Shown in pieces: positions 51,390-60,522 of a DNA stretch of 64,000 nucleotides (position 1 is the stretch's first letter; each line of letters starts with the position of its first letter). The notes below the pieces were generated by a model. It saw only the letters and a list, made by a program, of their open reading frames with translations. It did no database searches and had not been told where the DNA came from. The translations under genes and the position numbers were made by a program. Source of the DNA: Nonomuraea coxensis DSM 45129 (GTDB taxonomy: Bacteria > Actinomycetota > Actinomycetes > Streptosporangiales > Streptosporangiaceae). Where the stretch lies: assembly GCF_019397265.1 (NCBI RefSeq), contig NZ_CP068985.1, positions 5,622,501-5,686,500 of the forward strand, in the 5' to 3' direction.

Positions 51390-53165
51390 GTGCCGATCAT
51401 CGTGGACCTGACCAGCGGAGCCGTCGAACGCGAGCACCGGGACGACGGGCCCGCCCACCACGACGGGACGATCCTCGGCCTGCGGCTGATGACCGAGCGC
51501 ACGCCGCCGGGCCTGGACCCGTACGACCCCCGGGCGCTGCTGTTCGTGGCTCCCGGACGGCTCGGCGGCGTCCGCGCGCCCGGCCTGGCGAAGGCGGTGT
51601 TCCTGGCCAAGTCGCCGTTGACCGGGGTGGCCGGGGAGACGCACGCGCTCGGCCCGTTCGCGGCCGGGATGCGGGCCGCCGGGGTGCGGGCGCTGGCGGT
51701 GACGGGGCGGGCGGCGCGGCTGTCGTACCTGCTGGTGGAGGACGGCGAGGTCAGCGTGCGGGACGCGGAGGAGCTGCGCGGCCTCGGCACCGCCGCGACC
51801 ACCGACGCGCTGCGGGCCCGTCACGGCGGCGACGCCTCCGTGGCGGCGATCGGCCCGGCCGGGGAGAACCTGGTCCGGTACGCGAGCGTCGTCACCGACC
51901 TCGCCCACCCGGCCCCCCGGTACGGGATCGGCGCGGTGTTCGGCGCCAAGAACCTCAAGGCGCTGGTGTGCGTGGGCGATGCCAGGCCGCCGGTCGCCGG
52001 CCCGGAGGCGCTGGCGGGCGTCGCCGCCTTCTACCGGGAGGCGCTGCCGGGCAACCGGCTCGCGGCCTGGCAGCACGGCGAGCCGGGGTTCGCCGGGTGG
52101 ACGGGCGAGCCGCCCGCGCCCGGCTACGCCGCCGTGCGCAACTTCTCCGTCACGGCCGCGACCGGGCTGCGCGCCCCTCAGGAGGACGGCTACGCGGGCC
52201 GCGCGGTGACGCTGCGCGGCGCCTGCCCCGGCTGCCCCAACGACTGCCTCAAGGTGTACGCGCCGCCGTCCGCGCCGGAGCGCCGCTCGGGCGGGCTCGG
52301 GCAGGAGGCGTTCCCTTCGCTCGGCTGGAACCTCGGCATCGACGACCTCGACACCGTCCTGGCCGCCAACGCCCTCTGCAACGACCTCGGCCTCGACCCG
52401 GTGAGCCTGGGCGGCACGCTGGCCTTCGCCATGGAGTGCGCCGGACGCGGCCTGCTGCCGGGCGGGCCCGCCTTCGGCGACGCGGCGGCCCTGCCCGCCC
52501 TGGTGGCGGACGTGGCGCACCGGGCCGGCGAGCTGGGCGGCCTGCTGGCCGGGGGCGCCGCCCGCGCGGCCGGCAGGCTGGGCCCGGAGACCGTCCGGTA
52601 CGCGATGACGGTCAAGGGCGCCGAGCTGCCCTGCTTCGACCCGCGCGTGCAGCCGGGGCTCGGTCTCGGCTACGCCCTCGCTCCGGGCGGTCCCCGCTAC
52701 GACGCCCTGGAGCACGACCTGGACTTCGACCCGGTCGAAGGGCTCACGTACTGCTTCCCCGAGGCGGCGCGGATCGGGGCGGAGCCGGCGCCGGCCGGCC
52801 GCCTGGACGCGGCGCGGGGCACGCGGACCGCCCGCCTGCTGCGCCTGTGGAGTGCCCTGGACGCGCTCAACGTGTGCCTGTTCGCCTCCTCCCCCACCCG
52901 GCCGCTCACGCTGGACCGGCTCACCGGGCTCGCCGCCGCCGTGCTGGGACGCGAGTTCCCGGTCGCGGAGCTGCTGGCGGCCGGGCAGGAGCGGCTGGAC
53001 GCGATGCGGGCCTACGCCGCGCGCGAGGGACTGGCGGGCCGTGACGAGCTGCCCGCGAGGCTGCACGAGGAGCCGGTCGCCGAGGGGCCGTACCGGGGGG
53101 CGGTGCTGGAGCGGGAGGCGTTCGCCGAGGCGCGGGCGGCCTTCCGCGCCGAACTCGGCTGGTAG
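51390..53165 (+). CDS. Aldehyde:ferredoxin oxidoreductase family protein
   Basis: 591 residues, homologous to tungsten/molybdenum pterin aldehyde ferredoxin oxidoreductases. The N-terminal domain has FLAKSPLTGVAGET and GIGAVFGAKNLKALV, which contact the metal pterin. The [4Fe-4S] cluster ligands appear as CPGCPNDC near residue 279 plus a distal Cys in LNVCLFAS near 494, the usual C-x2-C-x3-C...C arrangement. Such enzymes oxidise aldehydes to acids with ferredoxin and are typical of anaerobes and archaea; a member in an apparently aerobic actinomycete is unusual but not unique. GTG start with an AGAAAGG site. No dedicated ferredoxin lies next to it; moaA at 14 kb could supply the cofactor. Confidence 0.8.
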   Translation: MPIIVDLTSGAVEREHRDDGPAHHDGTILGLRLMTERTPPGLDPYDPRALLFVAPGRLGGVRAPGLAKAVFLAKSPLTGVAGETHALGPFAAGMRAAGVRALAVTGRAARLSYLLVEDGEVSVRDAEELRGLGTAATTDALRARHGGDASVAAIGPAGENLVRYASVVTDLAHPAPRYGIGAVFGAKNLKALVCVGDARPPVAGPEALAGVAAFYREALPGNRLAAWQHGEPGFAGWTGEPPAPGYAAVRNFSVTAATGLRAPQEDGYAGRAVTLRGACPGCPNDCLKVYAPPSAPERRSGGLGQEAFPSLGWNLGIDDLDTVLAANALCNDLGLDPVSLGGTLAFAMECAGRGLLPGGPAFGDAAALPALVADVAHRAGELGGLLAGGAARAAGRLGPETVRYAMTVKGAELPCFDPRVQPGLGLGYALAPGGPRYDALEHDLDFDPVEGLTYCFPEAARIGAEPAPAGRLDAARGTRTARLLRLWSALDALNVCLFASSPTRPLTLDRLTGLAAAVLGREFPVAELLAAGQERLDAMRAYAAREGLAGRDELPARLHEEPVAEGPYRGAVLEREAFAEARAAFRAELGW

Positions 53166-53265
53166 GGCCGGCAGGTACGTCAACGTGCTCGGCGGCGCGT
53201 CCCACCGCAGGGTGATCCCGTGCCGCGCGGGTAGGAGCGGTTCATCCGCCGGAGAGGAGGGGGCG

Positions 53266-53810
53266 ATGCGGAGCGACGGCGAGCGCGCCCTGGGCGGCCT
53301 GCTGGCGGCCCGCGGCGGCTGTGGGTGCCGCTGCTCGACGGCGGCGACGCCTACGACCACGCGGTCGACGGGGACGTCCTGCACGTGTCGCTGTTCGACG
53401 CGATGGGGCACGACACGGCGGCCGGGCTGACCGCCTCGGTCGCGCTGGTGATCCGCGGCGGCCGGCGGGTGGCGACGCTGGAGAGCGTCCCCATGCCGGA
53501 CCCGCCGATGGGCTTCGGGCTGGGCATGTCCAGGGGGCTGCTGCGCTACCAGCTCGAACCCGGCGACCGGCTGCTGTTCTACACCGACGGCATCGTCGAG
53601 GCGCGCAGCCCGGACGGCGAGCTGTTCGGGCTGGAGGGCTTCGCCGGCTTCGTGGTGCGGCACGAGGCCGACGGCGTGTCCGCGCCGGAGACGCTGCGCC
53701 GGCTCATCCAGGCGATCCTGCGGCACCAGGGCGGCCGGTTGCAGGACGACGCCACGGTGCTGACCGTCGAGTGGTACGGCGAGCGGCACCGCCTCATGAC
53801 CCTGTCCTGA
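53266..53810 (+). pseudogene. Broken PP2C/SpoIIE-type phosphatase gene
   Basis: A strong GGAGAGGAGGGG site precedes an ATG at 53266, but that frame soon becomes nonsense. The phosphatase reading (LWVPLLDGGDAYDH, FDAMGHDTAAGLTASVAL) runs in another frame from about 53315. One lost base would join them. In addition, after SVAL the protein jumps to the strand behind the NAGHPPP motif (VIRGGRRVATLESVP), so about 60 residues of the catalytic core are missing, while the end (RLLFYTDGIVEARSPDGE and LQDDATVLTVEW) is normal. With at least two lesions it is likely inactive. It may once have acted in a partner-switch pathway like the one at 26-29 kb. Confidence 0.7.
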
Positions 53811-53927
53811 CCTGCGGCGGCATTACCAACTCCAGTCCTCCGGCCGATCAGGACGGGAGGTTGCCCCCAAAGGGCTCGGGTACGCCGGAAACCGGATGTT
53901 CCCGACCAACGCAAGGAGCCCGGCGTC

Positions 53928-55133
53928 ATGCCTTTCAACCCATTGCAGGAGCGGGGTATCCCGCTGGACAAGCAGCTGCGGAACTGGCGCGAGCTGAACG
54001 TGACCCCCGTCGACCCCGATCACTGCGACCCCTACACGCTCTGCCGCATCATCACGATGAACGGCATCGAGATCGAGGCGATCCTGTTCAGCCACCACCT
54101 CGCCCGGCACTGCCCGGACATCGAGCTCAAGCAGCAGCTCGCCCGCACCCGCTACATCGAGGCGCAGCAGCAGAAGGCCGTCAACTGGCTGCTGCCCGGC
54201 GTCGCCTCGGTGCTGGAGACGACGATCTCGTACGAGCAGGTCGCCGTCGACCTGACCGCGTGGGTGGCCCGCATGGAGCCGGACCCGTATCTCAAGCAGG
54301 CCTACGAGTTCGGGGTGCTGGAGGACTTCGACCACCTCTACCGCTACGCCAACCTGTACGAGATGATCGAGCACCGCAAGGCGGAGAAGATCGTCGACAA
54401 CCTGACCGAGGTCATGCCGGGGCGGCCGACGTACCTGCATCACCGCGACCCCGTGGACAACGTGCGTGAGCCCTACGACCGCTCCAGCACCGCGCCGGTC
54501 TCGAAGCTGCACGCGCTGACGATCATGGCCGCCGAGCAGCAGACGATGAACTTCTACATGAACGTCGGCCCGACGTACATGGAGCCGATCGCGCGCCAGC
54601 TCTACCAGGAGATCGGGATGGTGGAGGAGGAGCACGTCACCCACTACGAGTCCCTGGTGGACCCGGGCGAGAGCTGGTGGGAGATGCTGCTCAACCACGA
54701 GTACAACGAGTGCTACCTCTACCACTCGTTCATGCAGACCGAGTCCGACCCCAAGGTGAAGAACATCTGGGAGCTGCACCTCAACATGGAGCTGGAGCAC
54801 CTGCGGCTGGCGGCCGAGCTGTTCAAGAAGCACGACGGCCGCGACCCCGAGCAGGTGTGCGCGCCCGAGCTGCCGCAGGCGGTGACGTTCGAGCCGAACA
54901 AGGCGTACCTGCGGGAGCTGCTGGCGACCCAGATCGACTACACGACGCTGGGCACCGGCTATGTCCAGGAGGCCCACGAGCGCTTCGAGAAGATGCAGGA
55001 GGCCGTCATGGGCGGCGAGCAACCGGCCTCCGAGCGGGTGATCACGGAGAACCGCGCCAAGTCGGGGCGGGAGTACCGGCTGCAGACCGAGGGCGAGCAC
55101 CCGGTCCACAGCCTGGCGATGAGCCGCCGTTGA
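53928..55133 (+). CDS. Ferritin-like helical protein, possible diiron enzyme
   Basis: 401 residues, almost entirely helical and without a signal peptide. I do not recognise a named family. Putative iron ligands sit in two bundles: NGIEIEAILFSHHLARH and RYIEAQQQKAVN in the first half, LTIMAAEQQTMNFYMN, IGMVEEEHVTHYESL, LLNHEYNECYLYHSF and LNMELEHLRLAAELF in the second. The repeated E-x-x-H patterns match ferritin-like diiron carboxylate proteins, perhaps a tandem duplication. ATG with an AAGGAG site. Codon use is normal. It lies between the broken phosphatase and the LacI operon, and its 3' end contains the -35 box of lacI. Confidence 0.6.
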   Translation: MPFNPLQERGIPLDKQLRNWRELNVTPVDPDHCDPYTLCRIITMNGIEIEAILFSHHLARHCPDIELKQQLARTRYIEAQQQKAVNWLLPGVASVLETTISYEQVAVDLTAWVARMEPDPYLKQAYEFGVLEDFDHLYRYANLYEMIEHRKAEKIVDNLTEVMPGRPTYLHHRDPVDNVREPYDRSSTAPVSKLHALTIMAAEQQTMNFYMNVGPTYMEPIARQLYQEIGMVEEEHVTHYESLVDPGESWWEMLLNHEYNECYLYHSFMQTESDPKVKNIWELHLNMELEHLRLAAELFKKHDGRDPEQVCAPELPQAVTFEPNKAYLRELLATQIDYTTLGTGYVQEAHERFEKMQEAVMGGEQPASERVITENRAKSGREYRLQTEGEHPVHSLAMSRR

Positions 55134-55159
55134 CACCACCACAAATCGGACTTTAGGTT
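55130..55159 (+). promoter_or_regulatory. Predicted promoter of the lacI-glycosidase operon
   Basis: TTGACA (55130-55135) overlapping the upstream stop codon, 18-bp spacer, TAGGTT (55154-55159). Near-consensus; the start of transcription would fall near 55166, in the operator. Confidence 0.65.
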
Positions 55160-55163
55160 GATG

Positions 55164-55175
55164 CGAAACGTTTCG
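55164..55175. promoter_or_regulatory. LacI-family operator upstream of the lacI gene
   Basis: Perfect palindrome CGAAACGTTTCG with the central CG typical of LacI-family sites. It covers the predicted transcription start, implying autorepression of the whole operon, relieved by a sugar. Confidence 0.75.
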
Positions 55176-55197
55176 ACAAGCTCTCGTCCGGAGCCCG

Positions 55198-56217
55198 ATG
55201 TCCTCGTTACGTGACGTGGCCGAGCGCGCCCAGGTCGCGGTCAGCACGGTCTCCGCCGCGCTCAACGGCACCCGGCCGGTCGCCGCCGCCACCAAGCGGC
55301 GCATCGAGCAGGCCGCCGCCGAGCTCGGCTACCGCCCGAACCTGCTGGCGCGCGGCCTGCAGAGCAAGCGGACCAGGATCCTCGCGCTGCTGTTCCCGAC
55401 GCCGGACGGCGGCTTCGGCCACACGGAGATGCTCTTCGCGACCGGGGCCGCCGAGGCGGCCAAGGAGCTGGGCTACCACCTGCTGCTGTCGCCGGAGAAC
55501 GCCGACCCGATCGACGAGCTGCGCCACCTCACCGGCCTCGGGCTGGTGGACGGCGTGCTGCTCATGGAGGTGCGGCTCGACGACGAGCGGACGGAGTTCC
55601 TGGCCGCGTCCGGGGTGCCGTTCGCCATGATCGGGCGTACCCGCGAGCCGGACGCGATCGACCACGCCGACATCGACTTCGCCGTCACCGCCCGCGACGC
55701 GGTCGCGCACGTGGCCGGGCTCGGCCACCGCGAGCTGGCCTTCTTCAACCTCTCCCCCGGCCGGTACGCCGAGGGCTACGGCCCCGCGGCCCGGATGGCC
55801 GGGGAGTTCGCCGCGGCCGCCCGCGAGGCGGGCCTCGGCTACGCGGACGGGTTCCGTCCCGGCTCGGCCGAGGAGGGCAGGCGGGCGTTCGAGCGGCTGA
55901 TGGCCGAGCGCCCCGGCGTGACGGCGCTGGCCGTGGCCGGCGACCTCGCGGCGGCCGGCGTGCTCGCGGGCGTCGCGGCGCGCGGCTGGCGCGTCCCGGA
56001 GGACCTGACGCTGGTGCTGGTGCTGTCGTCGGCGCGGGCGGCGGCGATGTTCCATCCGAGGCTGACGACGCTGGAGCCGCCGAGCGCCGAGCTGGGCCGG
56101 CTCGGCGCGCGCATGCTCATCGACCGGCTCCAGGGCGACGGCCCGCCGCGGCAGCGGCTGCTGCCGTGCCGTCTGGTGCCCGGCGACAGCTCGGGTCCCC
56201 CGCGAGCGGGCGCGTGA
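55198..56217 (+). CDS. LacI-family transcriptional repressor
   Basis: 339 residues. N-terminal helix-turn-helix SLRDVAERAQVAVSTVSAALN and hinge helix region (RPNLLARGLQSKRT), then a periplasmic-binding-protein-like sensor domain (LLFPTPDGGFGHTEML onward). First gene of an operon with three glycoside hydrolases, so its effector is probably a sugar released by them. Its own promoter carries the palindrome CGAAACGTTTCG. Its stop overlaps the GH42 GTG by 4 bp. It is not obviously the regulator for the differently sequenced operators at 36.5-36.7 kb. Confidence 0.92.
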   Translation: MSSLRDVAERAQVAVSTVSAALNGTRPVAAATKRRIEQAAAELGYRPNLLARGLQSKRTRILALLFPTPDGGFGHTEMLFATGAAEAAKELGYHLLLSPENADPIDELRHLTGLGLVDGVLLMEVRLDDERTEFLAASGVPFAMIGRTREPDAIDHADIDFAVTARDAVAHVAGLGHRELAFFNLSPGRYAEGYGPAARMAGEFAAAAREAGLGYADGFRPGSAEEGRRAFERLMAERPGVTALAVAGDLAAAGVLAGVAARGWRVPEDLTLVLVLSSARAAAMFHPRLTTLEPPSAELGRLGARMLIDRLQGDGPPRQRLLPCRLVPGDSSGPPRAGA

Positions 56218-58223
56218 GCGGGCCGCGCCCGCGCGGGACGCACCGCCTCACCGCGGGCCGCGGCCTGCTGTTCGGCGGCGACTACAACCCCGAGCAGTGG
56301 CCGGAGGAGGTCTGGGCCGAGGACGCCGCGCTGATGCGCGACGCCGGGGTCAACCTGGTGACCGTCGGCGTGTTCAGCTGGGCGCGGCTGGAGCCGGAGC
56401 CGGGGGCGCGCGACTTCGGTTGGCTGGACCGGGTCATGGACCTGATGGCCGGCGCCGGCATCGCGGTGGACCTCGCCACCCCGACCGCCTCGCCGCCGCC
56501 GTGGCTCGGGCATCTCCGGCCGGAGACGCTGCCGCTCGACGCCTCGGGGCACCGGCTCTGGTACGGCTCCCGCAACCAGTTCTGCCCGTCCTCGCCCGTC
56601 TACCGGGAGCGGGCGCTCGGCATCGTGCGCGACCTCGCCGCCCGCTACGCGGGCCACCCCGCGCTCGCCCTCTGGCACGTGGGCAACGAGTACGGCCAGG
56701 TCTGCCACTGCGACGTCTCCGCCCAGGCGTTCCGCGACTGGCTGGAGCGGCGCTACGGCGGCCTGGACGCGCTCAACGCGGCGTGGGGCACCACGTTCTG
56801 GAGCCAGCGCTACTCCGGCTGGGCGGAGATCCTGCCGCCGCGCCGGGCCCCCTACCTGGTGAACCCGACGCAGAGCCTCGACTGGTGGCGGTTCTGCTCC
56901 GACGCGCTGCTCGACCACTTCCGGGCCGAGCGCGACGTCCTGCGCGAGCGCACGCCGGACGTGCCGGTCACCACGAACTTCATGGGGCTGTTCAAGCCGG
57001 TGGACGCCTGGAGGTGGGCCGCCGAGGAGGACGTCGTCTCCAACGACTGCTACCCGGACCCCGGCGACCCGCTGGCCCCCGCGCGGACCGCGCTGGTCCA
57101 CGACCTCATGCGCGGCCTGGCGGGCGGGCGGCCGTGGCTGCTGATGGAGCAGGCGGCCGGCGCCGTCAACTGGCGGCCGCACAACCTGCCCAAGCCGCCG
57201 GGGCAGCTCCGGCTGGAGTCGCTGCAGGCGCTGGCCCGGGGCGCGGACGGCCTGTGCTACTTCCAGTGGCGCGCCTCCCGCTTCGGCGCCGAACGCTTCC
57301 ACTCGGCGATGGTGCCGCACGCAGGACCGGACACCCGGCTGCACCGCGAGGTGCGCGCGCACGGGCGGGAGCTGCGCGGGCTCGGCGAGGTCGCGGGGCA
57401 GCCGGTGCCGGCGCGGGTGGCGCTGGTGTTCGGCTGGGAGAACTGGTGGGCGCTGGAGGAGCCGGGCCGGCCGAGCGACCGGCTGCGGGCCGACGAGCAG
57501 GCGCTCGCCTACTACCTGCCGCTGTGGGAGCGGGGCGTGAGCGTGGACGTGGTCCCGCCGGACGCCGAGCTCGGCGGGTACGCGCTGGTCGTGGTCCCGA
57601 ACCTGTTCCTCGTCGCCGACCGGGACGCGGCCGCGCTGACCGCGTACGTGCGCGGCGGCGGCGTGCTGGTCGTCGGGCCGTTCTCCGGCGTGGTGGACCC
57701 GGACGGGCACGTCCGCGCCGGGCGGTTCCCCGCGCCGCTGCGCGCGGCGCTCGGCGCCTCCGGCGAGGAGTGGCTGCCCGCGGCGGGCGAGGCCGGCTGC
57801 CGCTGGCGCGACGGCGGCGGCGCGTTCACCGCCCGCACCTGGACGGAGCTGATGACCGCGGAAGGAGCCGAGCCGGTGGCCGAGTTCACGGGCGGCGACC
57901 TGGCGGGGCGGCCGGCCGTGCTGCGGCACCGGGCCGGCGGCGGCACCGCCTGGTACGTCGCCACGCTGCCGGAGCCCGCGGCCCTCGCCGAGGTCATGGC
58001 GCGGGCGCTGGCGGACGCGGGCGTGCGCGGCGAGGTCGCCGAGCTACCCGCCGGTGTCGAGGCGGTACGCCGCGGCGAGGTGCTGTTCCTGCTGAACCAC
58101 GGCACCGCGACGGCCCGCGTGGACCCCGGCGGGCGCTGCGAGGACCTGCTGACCGGAGCCGTCGCCGACGGCCCCGTGACACTGCCGCCGCGCGCGGTCG
58201 CCGCGCTGCGCCGGCGCACCTGA
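56214..58223 (+). CDS. Beta-galactosidase, GH42
   Basis: 669 residues starting at a GTG overlapping the lacI stop. N terminus LLFGGDYNPEQWPEEVW is the GH42 hallmark; the acid/base Glu is in LWHVGNEYGQVCHCD and the nucleophile Glu in WLLMEQAAGAVNWR. The Cys pair in CHCD belongs to the zinc site found in many GH42 enzymes. The trimerisation domain follows near residue 390 (LVFGWENWWALE). No signal peptide: it acts on imported oligosaccharides, removing beta-linked galactose (or arabinose). It is part of the probable xyloglucan-oligosaccharide set. Confidence 0.92.
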   Translation: MSGPRPRGTHRLTAGRGLLFGGDYNPEQWPEEVWAEDAALMRDAGVNLVTVGVFSWARLEPEPGARDFGWLDRVMDLMAGAGIAVDLATPTASPPPWLGHLRPETLPLDASGHRLWYGSRNQFCPSSPVYRERALGIVRDLAARYAGHPALALWHVGNEYGQVCHCDVSAQAFRDWLERRYGGLDALNAAWGTTFWSQRYSGWAEILPPRRAPYLVNPTQSLDWWRFCSDALLDHFRAERDVLRERTPDVPVTTNFMGLFKPVDAWRWAAEEDVVSNDCYPDPGDPLAPARTALVHDLMRGLAGGRPWLLMEQAAGAVNWRPHNLPKPPGQLRLESLQALARGADGLCYFQWRASRFGAERFHSAMVPHAGPDTRLHREVRAHGRELRGLGEVAGQPVPARVALVFGWENWWALEEPGRPSDRLRADEQALAYYLPLWERGVSVDVVPPDAELGGYALVVVPNLFLVADRDAAALTAYVRGGGVLVVGPFSGVVDPDGHVRAGRFPAPLRAALGASGEEWLPAAGEAGCRWRDGGGAFTARTWTELMTAEGAEPVAEFTGGDLAGRPAVLRHRAGGGTAWYVATLPEPAALAEVMARALADAGVRGEVAELPAGVEAVRRGEVLFLLNHGTATARVDPGGRCEDLLTGAVADGPVTLPPRAVAALRRRT

Positions 58224-58245
58224 CCCACCTCGGGGGACGGACGGG

Positions 58246-60522
58246 ATGAAGTTCAAGGACGGTTACTGGCGGATGCGACCCGGGGTGCGGGCCTCCTACG
58301 CCGCCGCGGCCCACGACGTCACGGCGGACCGGGCGGGCGGGTCCTTACGGATCCTCGCGCCCACCCGCCCGATCACCCACCGCGGCGCCACCATCGACGG
58401 CCCGGTCCTGCGCGTGGACGTCTCCTCACCGATGCCGGACGTCATCAGCGTCCGCACGGTGCACCTGGCCGGGTCGGTGCCGGACTCCCCCGCCTTCGAG
58501 CTGCGCGGGGAGCCGGCTGCGGCCGGGATCTCCGTGGACGCCGGCCACGCGAGCCTGACCAGCGGCTCGCTCACCGCCCGGCTGCGCAGGGACGCGCCGT
58601 GGGAGCTGGTCTTCAGCGCCGGCGGCAGGGAACTGACCCGCGGCGACGGCAGGAGCCTCGCCGTCATGGAGGACGCCGGCGGCCGGCACTTCCTGGCCGA
58701 GCAGCTCCGGCTGAGCGCCGGGGAGCTGGTGTACGGGCTCGGCGAGCGCTTCGGCCCGCTGGTGCGCAACGGGCAGACGGTCGACATCTGGAACGACGAC
58801 GGCGGCACGGCCAGCGAGCTGGCCTACAAGAACATCCCGTTCTACCTGACCAACCGCGGCTACGGCGTGTTCGTCAACCATCCGGGGCGGGTGTCGTTCG
58901 AGGTGGGGTCGGAGACGGTGTCGCGGGTGCAGTTCAGCGTCGAGGGGCACGAGCTGGAGTACCTCGTGATCCACGGCCCGACGCCGGCCGACATCCTGCG
59001 CCGCTACACCGCGCTGACCGGCCGCCCGGCGCTGCCGCCCGCCTGGTCGTTCGGGCTGTGGCTGTCCACGTCGTTCACCACCGACTACGACGAGGCCACG
59101 GTCACGTCGTTCGCGGCCGGCATGGCCGAGCGGGACATCCCGCTCAGCGTGCTGCACTTCGACTGCTTCTGGATGCGGCGCTACCGCTGGTGCGACTTCG
59201 AGTGGGATCCGGAGACGTTCCCCGACCCGGAGGGCATGCTGCGCCGGCTCAAGGAGCGGGGGCTGCGCGTGTGCGTCTGGATCAACCCGTACATCGGGCA
59301 GGCGTCGGCGCTGTTCGACGAGGGCCGGCGGCTCGGCCACCTGCTGCGCCGCCCGGACGGCACGGTGTGGCAGGACGACCACTGGCAGGCGGGGCGGGCG
59401 CTGGTCGACTTCACCTCGCCGGCCGCGCGGGAGTGGTACGCGGGCAAGCTGCGCGCGTTACGTGACATGGGCGTGGACGCGTTCAAGACCGACTTCGGCG
59501 AGCGCGTCCCGACGGACGTGGCCTACGCCGACGGGTCCGATCCCGAGCGGATGCACAACTACTACGCGCTGCTCTACAACCGGACCGTCCACGACGTGCT
59601 GGCCGAGCGCGGCCCCGCCGTGCTGTTCGCCCGGTCGGCGACCGTCGGCGGGCAGCGGCTGCCGGTGCACTGGGGCGGCGACTGCGAGTCCACGTTCGAG
59701 GCGATGGCCGAGTCGCTGCGCGGCGGGCTCTCCCTCGGCCTGGCCGGGTTCGGGTTCTGGAGCCACGACATCGGCGGGTTCGAGGGCCGGCCCGACCCGG
59801 CGGTGTTCAAGCGGTGGGTGGCCTTCGGGCTGCTGTCGTCGCACAGCCGGCTGCACGGCAGCTCGTCGTACCGGGTGCCGTGGCTGTTCGACGAGGAGTC
59901 GGTGACCGTGCTGCGCGCGTTCACCAGACTGAAGGCGCGGCTCATGCCCTACCTGTACGGGGCCGCGGTGCGCGCCACCACGGACGGGCTGCCGGTGATG
60001 CGGGCGATGCAGCTCGAGTTCCCCGGCGACCGGGCCTGCGACCACCTCGACGCCCAGTACATGCTGGGCCCTGACCTGCTGGTCGCGCCGGTGCTGTCGG
60101 CCGGGGGCGAGGTCTCCTACTACGTGCCCGCGGGCGAGTGGACCCGCCTGCTGGACGGCGGGACGGTGACGGGCCCAGGCTGGCACGCCGAGCGGCACGG
60201 CTTCGACAGCCTGCCGCTGCTGGTGCGGCCGGGCGCGGTGCTGCCGGTCGGGGCCCGCGAGGACCGGCCCGACTACGACTACGCCGACGGCGTGACCCTT
60301 CAGGCGTACCGGCTCGCGGACGGCGATCACCGCACTGTTACCGTTCCCACCGTGGACGGGGGCGCCGGGGCGGTCTTCGAGGTGTCGCGGGCCGGCGGGC
60401 GGGTGCGGGCCCGGCGCGTCGAGGGCGCGGCCGGCCCCTGGAACCTGCTGGCCGGCGGCGTACGGGCAGCCGCCGGGCCGGACACGGACGAGATCGAGAT
60501 CATCCTTGAAGGAGCGACATGA
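58246..60522 (+). CDS. Alpha-xylosidase, GH31 (YicI-like)
   Basis: 758 residues, cytoplasmic. The N terminus MKFKDGYWRMRPGV is characteristic of YicI/XylS alpha-xylosidases rather than alpha-glucosidases. The nucleophile Asp is in DAFKTDFGERVPTD and the acid/base Asp in HWGGDCESTFEAMAESL; WINPYIGQAS and the FWSHDIGGFEG segment line the pocket. The F-x-x-D-C-F-W-M motif (LHFDCFWMR) favours xylose over glucose. It should remove alpha-1,6-xylose from the non-reducing end of xyloglucan oligosaccharides such as isoprimeverose units. It carries two TTA codons (58345 and 59458). Its stop overlaps the GH1 ATG by 4 bp. Confidence 0.9.
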   Translation: MKFKDGYWRMRPGVRASYAAAAHDVTADRAGGSLRILAPTRPITHRGATIDGPVLRVDVSSPMPDVISVRTVHLAGSVPDSPAFELRGEPAAAGISVDAGHASLTSGSLTARLRRDAPWELVFSAGGRELTRGDGRSLAVMEDAGGRHFLAEQLRLSAGELVYGLGERFGPLVRNGQTVDIWNDDGGTASELAYKNIPFYLTNRGYGVFVNHPGRVSFEVGSETVSRVQFSVEGHELEYLVIHGPTPADILRRYTALTGRPALPPAWSFGLWLSTSFTTDYDEATVTSFAAGMAERDIPLSVLHFDCFWMRRYRWCDFEWDPETFPDPEGMLRRLKERGLRVCVWINPYIGQASALFDEGRRLGHLLRRPDGTVWQDDHWQAGRALVDFTSPAAREWYAGKLRALRDMGVDAFKTDFGERVPTDVAYADGSDPERMHNYYALLYNRTVHDVLAERGPAVLFARSATVGGQRLPVHWGGDCESTFEAMAESLRGGLSLGLAGFGFWSHDIGGFEGRPDPAVFKRWVAFGLLSSHSRLHGSSSYRVPWLFDEESVTVLRAFTRLKARLMPYLYGAAVRATTDGLPVMRAMQLEFPGDRACDHLDAQYMLGPDLLVAPVLSAGGEVSYYVPAGEWTRLLDGGTVTGPGWHAERHGFDSLPLLVRPGAVLPVGAREDRPDYDYADGVTLQAYRLADGDHRTVTVPTVDGGAGAVFEVSRAGGRVRARRVEGAAGPWNLLAGGVRAAAGPDTDEIEIILEGAT

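Noticed and set aside
55164..55175. The local LacI repressor as direct regulator of the NRPS operators
   Set aside because: Its own likely operator (CGAAACGTTTCG) differs from TGGGAGCGCTCCCA in every position outside the centre; a separate CebR-like protein is more plausible.
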